Shown here in pieces: positions 7,980 through 15,833 of a stretch of 64,000 bases of DNA. The notes under the pieces were generated by a model that did no database searches, was not told the DNA's origin, and saw nothing but the letters and a program-made list of their open reading frames with translations. Position 1 is the first letter of the stretch, and each line of letters starts with the position of its first letter. Source of the DNA: an uncultured Acetatifactor sp. (GTDB lineage Bacteria > Bacillota > Clostridia > Lachnospirales > Lachnospiraceae); assembly GCA_934433135.1 (NCBI GenBank), contig CAKRZO010000006.1, positions 1 through 64,000 of the forward strand, read 5' to 3'. The position numbers and the translations under genes are program-made.

Positions 7980-8777
7980 TCAAGTGTTGGGGAACTCGCA
8001 CATAAAAGGGCGAAAACGGAGAGGAAGCAGCTGCTTTTGCAGCGTTTCATTTTTCCGTTCCTCAATGGCAATACTCTTTACAAACTGCCGAAACAGCAAT
8101 TGAATCTTCTCTTCCTGCACAGAGTATTCCGCTTCGACATTTAGGAATTCCGCTTCGCCTTTCTCTCCCTCATCAAGCGTCTCCTGCTCTCGGTAAGCCA
8201 GGTACCAGTCCTTTCCGGCGGGATGAATTCCGTATAACTTTCTCTGCCTGTCCAGAATCAGAAAATTTTCCATCGGAAAGCGATCCGCAAAATGCTCCAG
8301 AAGAAAGATCATCAGATCGTTTTTCGGTCGAAACTGTGCATAAAGTATCCCGTTTTTCATTTCCTGAAACCTTAAAAATCCCATCATATGGTGCAGCTCA
8401 TTTTTCGTTTCTCTTGCCATCGCAAAGGATTCATAGACATCCCGGTCTGCCAGGTGTTCGAAGATGCGCCCTGCAGGCCACCTGCCGGAAATCGCCTTTA
8501 CAATCGTCTGATACACAGCCTGCCCTTTTTGAGGCTTATAAGAAGCCAATGCATAGCATAACGTAAGATAGTCCTTCTCTCCGAACCGCTTTCTGACAGA
8601 ACGCGCCACTTTCTGCGCTTTCCCGGCTTCTGCCGCTACCGGTATATATTCCGCGAACAAATAATACTCTTCTTCCAGATCAATCCGGGTCTTGCTGTGA
8701 TCTCTTCTTTCCTCATAAGCCCTGTAGATTGCCGTAAATATACTCTCCATCGAATTCTCGCAGCGGTATACAATCAT
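7980..8777 (-). CDS. TIGR03915-type DNA metabolism protein
   Basis: The 265 residues begin MIVYRCENSMESIFTAIY, characteristic of the TIGR03915/DUF4130 family described as a probable DNA metabolism protein that is genetically linked to a radical SAM protein. That partner (TIGR03916) is the upstream gene here, 36 bases away. In some relatives a uracil-DNA-glycosylase domain is fused C-terminally; here the protein ends without one. No catalytic motif can be assigned by eye. A GAGGGAGG run precedes the ATG. The function is unknown, but it lies in an operon with SOS-like control and a nuclease-helicase. Confidence 0.85.
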   Translation of the reverse strand: MIVYRCENSMESIFTAIYRAYEERRDHSKTRIDLEEEYYLFAEYIPVAAEAGKAQKVARSVRKRFGEKDYLTLCYALASYKPQKGQAVYQTIVKAISGRWPAGRIFEHLADRDVYESFAMARETKNELHHMMGFLRFQEMKNGILYAQFRPKNDLMIFLLEHFADRFPMENFLILDRQRKLYGIHPAGKDWYLAYREQETLDEGEKGEAEFLNVEAEYSVQEEKIQLLFRQFVKSIAIEERKNETLQKQLLPLRFRPFMCEFPNT

Positions 8778-8813
8778 CCTCCCTCTATCCTTTCTTTGAA
8801 AAAATGTGTGGTT

Positions 8814-10175
8814 TTAACCGTTCCGGGTTTCAAAAAGCAGCTGGTTTCCTGCAAAATCTCTGTCATCAAACAAAGATAACTGCCGGTAGGTCATATCCTG
8901 CAGAATGCTTTTCCCCGGCGCTCCCGAAATCTTTCTTCTATCCGTAAGATTCCTTACAATAAAATCCTCCTCGATCTTAAGCGGATACATCATCCTGCCG
9001 CAGCAGGTGATAAAATAAACGGACCTCTTTAAAACAACACCGATCTTTTTCAGATCTTCAAAAGCAAGTCTGCAGCTCCTTCTGGCGGCAACAATCCTCT
9101 GCGCACTCCGAACGCCGATTCCGGGAACACGCAGCAGAAGCTCCATAGGCGCCCGGTTAATCTCCACCGGAAAAACCTCCAGATGCCTGACTGCCCAGTC
9201 CTCTTTCGGATCCAGAAGCAGATTAAAAAACGGTCTTTTTTCATCCAGGAGTTCCTGAGCCTTAAAACCGTAAAAGCGCAGCAGCCAGTCCGCCTGATAA
9301 AGTCTGTGCTCCCGTAAAAGCGGCGGACCGCTTTGCAGCGCCGGAAGATCGCTGTCTTCGTTCACATTTACAAATGCGGAATAGAACACTCTTTTTAACT
9401 CAAATTTCCGGTACAGACTTTCGGCAACGCAAAGAATCTGATAGTCGCTTTCATTGGTTGCGCCGACAATCATCTGTGTAGACTGCCCTCCGGCCACAAA
9501 GGAAGGGGCATGGCGGTATCTTACCAGTTCTTCCTTATTATTCGAAATTCCTTCCTGAATCTGCCGCATGGGCAGTAAAATATTCTTTCTGTGCTTATTC
9601 GGTGCAAGTTTTCGTAAGCCCTCCGCTGTGGGGAGTTCCAGATTCACGCTCATTCTGTCCGCCAAATAACCGGTATTGCGAATCAGCAAAGGATCCGCTC
9701 CCGGAATCGCCTTCACATGAATATAGCCGTTAAAATGATACTTCTCCCTTAAAAGCTTCAACGTATGATAAATCAGTTCCATCGTATAAGACGGATTTTG
9801 CAGGATTCCCGAACTTAAGAAAAGTCCTTCTATGTAATTCCTCCTGTAAAATTCCATCGTCAGACTGCATACTTCTTCCGGTGTAAAACAGGCACGCCGG
9901 ATATCATTACTCTTGCGGTTGGGACAGTATCTGCAGTCAAAAATGCACTCATTGGTAAACAAAATCTTAAGCAGAGAGATGCACCTGCCATCGGAAGAAA
10001 AGCTATGACAGATACCTGCTTTCTCACAGTTCCCTATTCCGGTTCCTTTTCCCTTCCGCTCCACACCGCTGGATGTGCAGGCTACGTCATATTTTGCCGC
10101 ATCCGATAAAATCTCCAACTTCTGCGCAAGCCCCATTTTATCACAAGAATCATAATACCCTACAGAAGTCTCCAT
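8814..10175 (-). CDS. Putative DNA modification/repair radical SAM protein (TIGR03916-type)
   Basis: A 453-residue radical SAM enzyme. The cluster-binding motif is CIFDCRYC (CxxxCxxC) in TNECIFDCRYCPNRKSND. The N-terminal KLEILSDAAKYDVACTSSG and GICHSF segments are family signatures. A helix-hairpin-helix DNA-binding motif is visible near the C terminus (LLLRVPGIGVRSAQRIVAAR). It is predicted to use S-adenosylmethionine radical chemistry on DNA or a DNA-bound substrate; the reaction is unknown. The start at 10175 has AAGGAGAG upstream; 20 further in-frame codons upstream lack such a site. First gene of the operon, transcribed from a promoter overlapped by two LexA-like boxes. Confidence 0.88.
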   Translation of the reverse strand: METSVGYYDSCDKMGLAQKLEILSDAAKYDVACTSSGVERKGKGTGIGNCEKAGICHSFSSDGRCISLLKILFTNECIFDCRYCPNRKSNDIRRACFTPEEVCSLTMEFYRRNYIEGLFLSSGILQNPSYTMELIYHTLKLLREKYHFNGYIHVKAIPGADPLLIRNTGYLADRMSVNLELPTAEGLRKLAPNKHRKNILLPMRQIQEGISNNKEELVRYRHAPSFVAGGQSTQMIVGATNESDYQILCVAESLYRKFELKRVFYSAFVNVNEDSDLPALQSGPPLLREHRLYQADWLLRFYGFKAQELLDEKRPFFNLLLDPKEDWAVRHLEVFPVEINRAPMELLLRVPGIGVRSAQRIVAARRSCRLAFEDLKKIGVVLKRSVYFITCCGRMMYPLKIEEDFIVRNLTDRRKISGAPGKSILQDMTYRQLSLFDDRDFAGNQLLFETRNG

Positions 10176-10200
10176 TTCTTTTCTCTCCTTTTTTGCGAAG

Positions 10201-10249
10201 CAAACATACGTTTGTTTTTTATTATAGTACATACGTTCTAATAAATCAA
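10201..10249 (-). promoter_or_regulatory. Promoter with two LexA-like (SOS) operators
   Basis: On the minus strand: -35 TTGATT (10249-10244), 17-base spacer, -10 TATAAT (10226-10221). GAACGTATGTAC (10238-10227) lies within the spacer. A perfect palindrome CAAACGTATGTTTG (10214-10201) lies just downstream of the -10. Both resemble the Bacillota LexA box, GAACN4GTTC-like with a central ATRY/GTAT core. Their placement would block RNA polymerase. LexA binding is inferred from sequence only. Confidence 0.7.
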
Positions 10250-10336
10250 GTAAAAAAATGCAAAAAAACTATTGCAAATTTTGCTAAAAAGCGCTTAAAT
10301 AGTAGTATTGAATTTTAAGAAAGCAGGTACATACCG

Positions 10337-11347
10337 ATGCCCAAATTAAGCATACCGAAAAATTACAAATCCGAATTAAACTTATATGAAACACAGATTG
10401 CCATCAAGACGGTAAAGGATTTTTTCCAGACCCTGCTGGCCGAACGGCTGAATCTGCTGCGTGTTTCCGCTCCCTTGTTTGTGGATCCTTCCTCAGGGTT
10501 AAATGACAATCTGAACGGTTATGAGCGTCCTGTTTCCTTTGATATCAAGTACCAGAACGGACGCACGGCGGAAATCGTCCATTCCCTTGCCAAATGGAAA
10601 CGTTATGCCTTAAAAAAATACGGATTCGGTCCCGGAGAAGGACTCTATACCGATATGAATGCTATCCGACGTGATGAGGAGACGGACCCGGTTCATTCCA
10701 TTTATGTAGATCAGTGGGACTGGGAAAAAGTAATCACCAGACAGGAACGGAACCTGGATACCCTCAAGGATGTGGTTCGAACCGTCTATAAGGTTCTGCG
10801 CAAAACTGAAAAATATATGTCCATTCATTATGATTATATAGAAGAAATTCTTCCCCATGATATTTTCTTTTTGACGACCAGAGAACTGGAAGAAATGTTT
10901 CCGGACTATTCTCCGAAGGAAAGAGAATACTATATTGCCAAAGCCAAGGGCGCCGTATGCATTATGCAGATCGGTGACACCATGGAGAACGGCGAACCCC
11001 ATGACGGCAGAGCACCGGACTATGATGACTGGTCTCTGAATGCGGATATCGTGGTTTATTACCCCGTTCTGGATACTGCACTGGAACTTTCCAGCATGGG
11101 AATCCGTGTAGACAAAACAGCTCTTTTGGAACAGCTTCAGAAAGCCGGATGCCCGGAAAGAGCCGAACTTCCCTTCCAGAAGGCCATTCTCAACGAAGAA
11201 CTTCCCTTTACCATCGGCGGCGGCATCGGTCAGTCCCGCATCTGCATGTTCCTTCTGCGGAAAGCCCATATCGGAGAAGTACAATGCTCTCTGTGGCCGG
11301 AAGAAACCATGGAACTGGCTTCCAAACTCGGTCTGCAGCTTCTGTAG
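10337..11347 (+). CDS. asnA: Aspartate--ammonia ligase
   Basis: Makes asparagine from aspartate, ammonia and ATP, giving AMP and pyrophosphate. The 336 residues match AsnA (about 330-340). Family landmarks include APLFVDPSSGLNDNLNGYERPV near the N terminus, SIYVDQWDWEK, and a class II aminoacyl-tRNA-synthetase-like core with the GGGIGQSR motif near the C terminus. It is transcribed away from the radical SAM operon and followed by a clear terminator, so it is monocistronic. A candidate promoter is TTGCAA at about 10273 with TAAATA 18 bases later. Confidence 0.97.
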   Translation: MPKLSIPKNYKSELNLYETQIAIKTVKDFFQTLLAERLNLLRVSAPLFVDPSSGLNDNLNGYERPVSFDIKYQNGRTAEIVHSLAKWKRYALKKYGFGPGEGLYTDMNAIRRDEETDPVHSIYVDQWDWEKVITRQERNLDTLKDVVRTVYKVLRKTEKYMSIHYDYIEEILPHDIFFLTTRELEEMFPDYSPKEREYYIAKAKGAVCIMQIGDTMENGEPHDGRAPDYDDWSLNADIVVYYPVLDTALELSSMGIRVDKTALLEQLQKAGCPERAELPFQKAILNEELPFTIGGGIGQSRICMFLLRKAHIGEVQCSLWPEETMELASKLGLQLL

Positions 11348-11385
11348 TTGATTTTAAGAAGCCGCAATACTCCCCAGGAAAAGCA

Positions 11386-11418
11386 AGAGGTAGTGCTGTA
11401 AAGCATTACCTCTTTTTT
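11386..11418 (+). terminator. asnA terminator
   Basis: AGAGGTAGTGCT pairs with AGCATTACCTCT (one mismatch) around a GTAA loop, followed by TTTTTT. It begins 38 bases after the asnA stop. Confidence 0.85.
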
Positions 11419-11455
11419 ACGTTTTCAATTCATTTCCTTTTTGCATTTTAATCTC

Positions 11456-11537
11456 CATTCCGCAGACGTTTTAGCGTCGAAGGAATCTGATTAGTGTGAA
11501 AAAATGGCGCTTATCAATGCATTTTTTCACACTAATC
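11456..11537. repeat. Family A repeat unit joined to an 18-bp perfect inverted repeat
   Basis: 11456-11487 is a copy of the dispersed unit CATTCCGCAGACG...CGTC...GGAATC. It is followed directly by GATTAGTGTGAAAAAATG (11489-11506), repeated inverted and without mismatch at 11520-11537. The GTGTGAAAAA core recurs in the longer intergenic elements at 43424 and 46712. The gap 11419-11795 otherwise holds only the hsp20 promoter and leader. Confidence 0.75.
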
Positions 11538-11632
11538 GTCCGGACATGCCATGCTCAAAACCGTGCTGTAAGAATGTGTTTCTAAACGGTTTCTTAAAAG
11601 TATAAAGAGTTTATTAAATCGCAAAAAACCTC

Positions 11633-11661
11633 TTGACACCTTTCATTATATGTGTTATATT
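11633..11661 (+). promoter_or_regulatory. Sigma-A promoter for the hsp20 pair
   Basis: TTGACA (11633-11638), 17-base spacer, TATATT (11656-11661). The leader to the first hsp20 start is about 130 bases. It contains CCGGATTTTTCCGG and a single GAGTGCT that resembles half of a CIRCE element; no full CIRCE or CtsR site was seen. Close to the start, AGTCAAGG and CCTGACT can pair, placing the ribosome binding site in the loop. Confidence 0.8.
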
Positions 11662-11795
11662 GCGTATAGAACAAAGGAAACAGATAAGAAATAAAAATCC
11701 TTGTTCTTATTACAACAATTACACACCGGATTTTTCCGGGAGTGCTGACGCGGGTTTTTACCCCATATTTTAGTCAAGGAAAGGAGACCTGACTT

Positions 11796-12263
11796 ATGAT
11801 GATGCCTAGTATTTTTGGAGAAAACTTATTTGATGATTGGATGGATTTTCCTTTCAGTCGTTCTTTGTGGGATAACGAGGAGAAGAATCCTCTGTCCGAG
11901 AAGTTGTATGGAAAACATGCACGCAATATGATGAAGACAGATATAAAGGAAACAGAAAACGGTTATGAGGTTGATATTGACCTGCCTGGCTTTAAGAAAG
12001 ACGAATTGAATCTGCATCTGGAAAATGGTTATTTGACCGTTTCCGCTGCAAAAGGTCTTGACAAAGATGAAGAAGATAAGAAAGGTCACTATATCCGTAA
12101 GGAACGTTATGCCGGCAGCATGAGCAGAAGCTTCTACGTAGGTGAAGATGTGACAGAGGAAGATATTCATGCCAAATACGAAAATGGTATTCTGCAGCTC
12201 ACCGTTCCTAAGGTAGAAAAGAAAGCGGTAGAAGAACACAAGCGTATTTCCATTGAAGGATAA
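11796..12263 (+). CDS. hsp20: Hsp20/alpha-crystallin small heat shock protein, copy 1
   Basis: A 155-residue holdase that binds unfolding proteins without ATP. The alpha-crystallin domain spans about residues 45-140: DIKETENGYEVDIDLPGFKKDEL opens it, and NGILQLTVPK gives the conserved [GA]-x-L-x-[IVL]-x-[VIL]-P motif. The N terminus MMMPSIFGENLFDDWMDF is shared with copy 2. AAGGAG lies 10 bases before the first of three consecutive ATG codons. Copy 2 lies 93 bases downstream, so the pair is likely co-transcribed and heat inducible. Confidence 0.93.
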   Translation: MMMPSIFGENLFDDWMDFPFSRSLWDNEEKNPLSEKLYGKHARNMMKTDIKETENGYEVDIDLPGFKKDELNLHLENGYLTVSAAKGLDKDEEDKKGHYIRKERYAGSMSRSFYVGEDVTEEDIHAKYENGILQLTVPKVEKKAVEEHKRISIEG

Positions 12264-12356
12264 TATCAGGGAAATAGAAATAAGGTTTTATTGATATTTT
12301 ATGATTCGGTTCGAATCAGAGGATTCGGAACTGATAAAAGAGAGGAGAAATGACTT

Positions 12357-12806
12357 ATGATGATGCCTAGTGTTTTTGGTGAGAATTTGTTTGATGATTG
12401 GATGGATTTTCCTTTCAGCCGCCTGTTGGGGGATGAAGAGAGGAACTTATATGGCAAACATGCACGTAATATGATGAAGACTGATGTAAAAGAAACAGAA
12501 AATGGTTACGAGGTTGATATTGATCTGCCCGGCTTTAAGAAGGATGAGTTGAATCTGCATCTGGAAAATGGTTACCTGACCGTTTCCGCTGCAAAAGGTC
12601 TTGATAAAGACGAAAAGGATAAGAAAGGTCACTATATCCGCAGGGAGCGTTATGCCGGCAGCATGAGCAGAAGTTTCTATGTAGGTGAAAATTTGACCGA
12701 AGAAGATATTCATGCCAAATATGAGAATGGTATTTTAAAGCTGAATGTGCCGAAGACTGAGAAGAAAGCGGTAGAAGCACGTAAGACCATTGCCATTGAA
12801 GGTTAA
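12357..12806 (+). CDS. hsp20: Hsp20/alpha-crystallin small heat shock protein, copy 2
   Basis: A 149-residue paralogue nearly identical to the preceding gene through the alpha-crystallin domain. Differences are concentrated in the 25-40 linker, where copy 2 is shorter, and near the C terminus (ILKLNVPK for ILQLTVPK). The high nucleotide similarity points to a recent tandem duplication. AGAGGAG precedes the start, but the leader hairpin of copy 1 is not conserved. The 93-base spacer contains a GATTCG-GTT-CGAATC palindrome. Hetero-oligomer formation between the copies is possible but not shown. Confidence 0.93.
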   Translation: MMMPSVFGENLFDDWMDFPFSRLLGDEERNLYGKHARNMMKTDVKETENGYEVDIDLPGFKKDELNLHLENGYLTVSAAKGLDKDEKDKKGHYIRRERYAGSMSRSFYVGENLTEEDIHAKYENGILKLNVPKTEKKAVEARKTIAIEG

Positions 12807-12869
12807 TTATCCGATAAAAGATCCTATGTGAAGCAGGTTAAACTGCCGAAGAAAGGCTATGAGAAAATC

Positions 12870-13883
12870 TCATATAAAGAAGTAAGGAGAGGAGTCCGGA
12901 ACAAATCCGGGCTCCTCTTTTTTTGTCTCTTCTTTTGTCTCCTCCTGCGGTAACACTTCTTCAAGTCTGCCGAAACTATATCCCATTTCCTCCCATTTTG
13001 TCAGCAGCTCATCTAAAATCTCTCCATTCGTCCTGGAAGTATTGTGGAGAAGAACAATGGCTCCCGGATGAATTCTGGTCGTTAATTTTTCAAAGGCTTC
13101 TTCATGAGTCGGCTGTTTTTCCACATTCCAGTCTACATAAGCAAGACTCCAGAAAAAGGTCGCATATCCTTCGTCTTTTGCCATCTGCAGGTTTTCTGTA
13201 TTATATTTTCCCTGTGGCGGACGATAATATTTCGCCATTTCCTGCCCGGTAATTTCCTGATAAAGATTTGCCGTATCTTCCATTTCTTTGTGAAAAGCAT
13301 CCCGATCGGAGATAGCGGACATATCCGGATGATGATAAGTATGGTTTCCCACGGTATGCCCTTCCTGGGTCATCCGTTTTACAAGCTCCGGAGCAGACTC
13401 CAGATAATGACCTACCACAAAGAAAGTTGCCGAAACATTATGTTTTTTCAAAGCATCCAGAATCGCTCCCGTATTCCCGTTTTCATATCCGCAGTCAAAA
13501 GTAAGATAAATTTTCTGTTCCTCTTTGCTTCCCACGTAATAGGCATTGTATTTTGCAAGTTCCGCAGCGGAGGTATTACCGGAAGGCTGGCTTCCTTCTG
13601 CACCGAATCCGAGTCCCCAGTTCTGTGTCATTTCCAGGAAGTGATCGGCTTCTCCCGGATTCTTTTCCGTGATTTTTTCTTCTGTCCGCTGTCCCGGCAC
13701 AAAAGATGCCATTGTTATCTGCCTCTGTACATAACCGGCTCCCCGCCCCAAAAAGAACATGGCCACCAAAAAGAGAACGCTTCCGGCCAGTTTTCCTGTA
13801 CTCCAAAGCGTTCTCCACTCCTCTTCCTTCATCCTTGCAAACACAGATGTGCTGCGCAATTTTTCCTGCCAATCGGTTCTCAT
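12870..13883 (-). CDS. Membrane-anchored polysaccharide deacetylase (CE4, PdaA-like)
   Basis: Removes N-acetyl groups from peptidoglycan or related sugars outside the membrane. About 337 residues. An N-terminal cytoplasmic stretch is followed by a membrane segment (SVLFLVAMFFLGRG), a linker, and a NodB domain from about residue 115. Motif 1 is YLTFDCGYENGNT, motif 2 is GNHTYHHPD (metal histidines), motif 3 is YYRPPQGKYN, and LLHNT is near the end. The start at 13883 has GGAGG upstream; an earlier in-frame ATG lacks one. A role in the spore cortex is possible by similarity to PdaA but is not proven. Confidence 0.88.
   Translation of the reverse strand: MRTDWQEKLRSTSVFARMKEEEWRTLWSTGKLAGSVLFLVAMFFLGRGAGYVQRQITMASFVPGQRTEEKITEKNPGEADHFLEMTQNWGLGFGAEGSQPSGNTSAAELAKYNAYYVGSKEEQKIYLTFDCGYENGNTGAILDALKKHNVSATFFVVGHYLESAPELVKRMTQEGHTVGNHTYHHPDMSAISDRDAFHKEMEDTANLYQEITGQEMAKYYRPPQGKYNTENLQMAKDEGYATFFWSLAYVDWNVEKQPTHEEAFEKLTTRIHPGAIVLLHNTSRTNGEILDELLTKWEEMGYSFGRLEEVLPQEETKEETKKEEPGFVPDSSPYFFI
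12888..12924 (+). terminator. hsp20 terminator overlapping the convergent deacetylase gene
   Basis: AGAGGAGTCCGGA pairs with TCCGGGCTCCTCT (one mismatch) around ACAAA, followed by a run of seven T. The stem lies inside the 3' coding end of the convergent deacetylase gene, so the two functions share DNA. Confidence 0.85.
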
Positions 13884-13941
13884 AATTCCTCCGACTGTTT
13901 TTGCTACATATATATGTAAAAGCAGGATGCGGCATGACATT

Positions 13942-14823
13942 TTATTTGCAAAATGTCATGGAATAACTGATTTCCCGCGTTCCACCGGCTTCCAACTCCT
14001 GTTCACCCGGTTTCTCCTTCAATTCCCCGGTAAAGCCTTCATCATCCACACGTCCGAACCACGGTTCCAGACAAACAAATGCTTCACTGCCTGCAGGAGA
14101 CCATATACCCATCATCGGAAACTGCGGGCATTCCATCGTCACATACGGCATTCTGTCCGGTTTGGTAATACTCAGGCTCTTAATCTGTCCATGCTCAAAA
14201 ACATAGGCACCTTTATCAAATAAAGCCTTTTCAAGCGGCAGGAATCCGTTTTGCAAAAACAGCTTTTGGGGCAGATCCGGTCTTGCGAAACCGCTCTTTT
14301 TATCCGTCTGAATATAAGTAAGCTGCTCCTTTTCCGGAAACAGCAAAAATCCTCCTCCCTCCGGAAGCATAAAGGCCGGATGCGCACCGATGGAATAATA
14401 CATCTCTTCTTTTCCGTCATTGCAGATCGTCCATTTTACCAAAAGCTTTCTTCCACCTGTCTGATCCAGCCTATGTGTAACGAACAGCCGGAAGGCAAAC
14501 GGATACATTTTCCGCGTCTCTTCATTTGCTTCCAGGCGATGCGTTATGTGAGTTTCACTTTTTTCCACCAACGTAAATTCCATATCTCTTGCAAATCCAT
14601 GCTGAAACGGCATTTCATACTCTTTGCCCTGATAACGGTAAACATTTCCGATCACTCTTCCCACAAAAGGAAATAACAGCGGTGCATGCCGGTTCCAGAC
14701 AGCCGGATCGGCATTCCAGATCCGCTCCTTCTTCTCCTCCTTATCATAAACGCTGCATAATTCTGCACCATGATCGGAAACAGTAATTTTAAGAAACTGA
14801 TTTTCCAAACAATGTTCTGCCAT
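13942..14823 (-). CDS. Aldose 1-epimerase family protein
   Basis: A galactose-mutarotase-fold protein of about 293 residues. Visible signatures are NRHAPLLFPFVGRV near residue 45, MPFQHGFARD with the first histidine, YSIGAHPAFMLP with the second histidine (general acid/base pair), and the late CLEPWFGR segment with the catalytic acidic residue. It probably interconverts sugar anomers, possibly of a phosphorylated hexose; the substrate is not evident. AAGGAG is placed 6 bases before the ATG at 14823. It lies 58 bases upstream of the deacetylase and is likely co-transcribed with it. Confidence 0.85.
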   Translation of the reverse strand: MAEHCLENQFLKITVSDHGAELCSVYDKEEKKERIWNADPAVWNRHAPLLFPFVGRVIGNVYRYQGKEYEMPFQHGFARDMEFTLVEKSETHITHRLEANEETRKMYPFAFRLFVTHRLDQTGGRKLLVKWTICNDGKEEMYYSIGAHPAFMLPEGGGFLLFPEKEQLTYIQTDKKSGFARPDLPQKLFLQNGFLPLEKALFDKGAYVFEHGQIKSLSITKPDRMPYVTMECPQFPMMGIWSPAGSEAFVCLEPWFGRVDDEGFTGELKEKPGEQELEAGGTREISYSMTFCK

Positions 14824-14838
14824 TTTTTCACTCCTTCG

Positions 14839-14870
14839 CATTCCACGGACGCTTTCGCGTCAAAGAAATC
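14839..14870 (+). repeat. Family A palindromic repeat unit
   Basis: CATTCCACGGACGC-TTTC-GCGTCAAAGAAATC between the cyclophilin stop and the epimerase start. The GACGC/GCGTC stem and the flanking ATTCC/GGAAT-like ends match the copies at 11456, 17608, 42241 and 43577. Confidence 0.7.
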
Positions 14871-14880
14871 GCACACCTAA

Positions 14881-15567
14881 TTATTTCTGCCCCTCTATCG
14901 TAATACGGGTGATTACAGGCTGTGCATCCGCCGGTATGGTTCCGTTGTTATCCACAGGTTCCGCCTCCGTGCAGATCTTATCCACAATATCCATTCCGTC
15001 CGTCACATAACCGAATACCGCATACTGCCCGTCCAGATAAGTACTATCCTGCTGTACAATGAAAAACTGGGAGGATGCACTGTCGTATTTCTGGGATCTT
15101 GCCATGGAAACGGCTCCCCTTGTATGGGACAGTGTATTATTCACACCATTTGCCGAAAACTCTCCCTTAATATTTTTCCCGCTGCCGCCGGTTCCGTTTC
15201 CGTTGGGATCTCCTCCCTGCATCATGAATCCTTCAATAATCCGGTGAAAAGTAAGACTGTCATAAAAGCCTTCCCCGGCAAGCTTTACGAAATTCTCCAC
15301 GGTAACAGGCGCCGCTTTGGCATCCAGCTGCACGGTAACGGTTCCGTAATCCTGAATTTCGATCTTTGCAAGATATGTTTTGGGCTCTTTTGCCAGCGAT
15401 AGACAGATTCCCGCAACCACCGCAATCACCACGACTGCTGCGATGCAGATTCCGATTATTCCCTTAGTGCTTACTTTATTGTTTTTACCGTTCTTCTTAT
15501 TCCCGTTCATGTTGCTATTCCTTTTCTGCTGTTTTCCCTGCTGCTTTCCCTGCTGTTTTCCTGCCAT
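14881..15567 (-). CDS. Membrane-anchored cyclophilin-type peptidyl-prolyl isomerase
   Basis: Catalyses proline cis-trans isomerisation, probably on the outer face of the membrane. 228 residues. A Lys/Gln/Asn-rich cytoplasmic head (a GKQQ repeat) is followed by a membrane segment (GIIGICIAAVVVIAVVAGIC), then a cyclophilin domain with FHRIIEGFMMQGGDP (catalytic Arg), GAVSMARS, SSQFFI and VFGYV. GGGAGG precedes the start. It has its own promoter at 15676-15704 and a leader of about 100 bases with the palindrome GCACATATGTGC. Confidence 0.93.
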   Translation of the reverse strand: MAGKQQGKQQGKQQKRNSNMNGNKKNGKNNKVSTKGIIGICIAAVVVIAVVAGICLSLAKEPKTYLAKIEIQDYGTVTVQLDAKAAPVTVENFVKLAGEGFYDSLTFHRIIEGFMMQGGDPNGNGTGGSGKNIKGEFSANGVNNTLSHTRGAVSMARSQKYDSASSQFFIVQQDSTYLDGQYAVFGYVTDGMDIVDKICTEAEPVDNNGTIPADAQPVITRITIEGQK

Positions 15568-15675
15568 GATAAACCTCCCTGACTTTTTCTATAGAGTGAG
15601 CGCACATATGTGCCGCTCATATGCGCCTATCCGCAAGCTGCCCGTATGTATAGCTGCCCTTCTGAACTATTACCC

Positions 15676-15704
15676 ATAATAAAATGAATCCCTGCACTTG
15701 TCAA
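15676..15704 (-). promoter_or_regulatory. Sigma-A promoter for the cyclophilin gene
   Basis: TTGACA (15704-15699), 17-base spacer, TATTAT (15681-15676). Spacer and flanks closely match the guaA promoter (26 of 29 bases). Confidence 0.8.
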
Positions 15705-15833
15705 GCACCCGCTCGTTTTTCATAAATAAACTCAAAATAAACTTACTTTTCATTGCATTCTCCTCCCATACTCTATATAATGATAATATAGCAGCAAACC
15801 TGCAATAACAGAATGAGAGGAAAAGAAGGTCTT

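Noticed and set aside
11735..11760. CIRCE operator upstream of hsp20
   Set aside because: Only the GAGTGCT half is present; no TTAGCACTC partner at the right distance.
13104..13919. Open frame of 271 codons opposite the deacetylase gene
   Set aside because: Shadow of a well-supported CE4 gene; no start signal.
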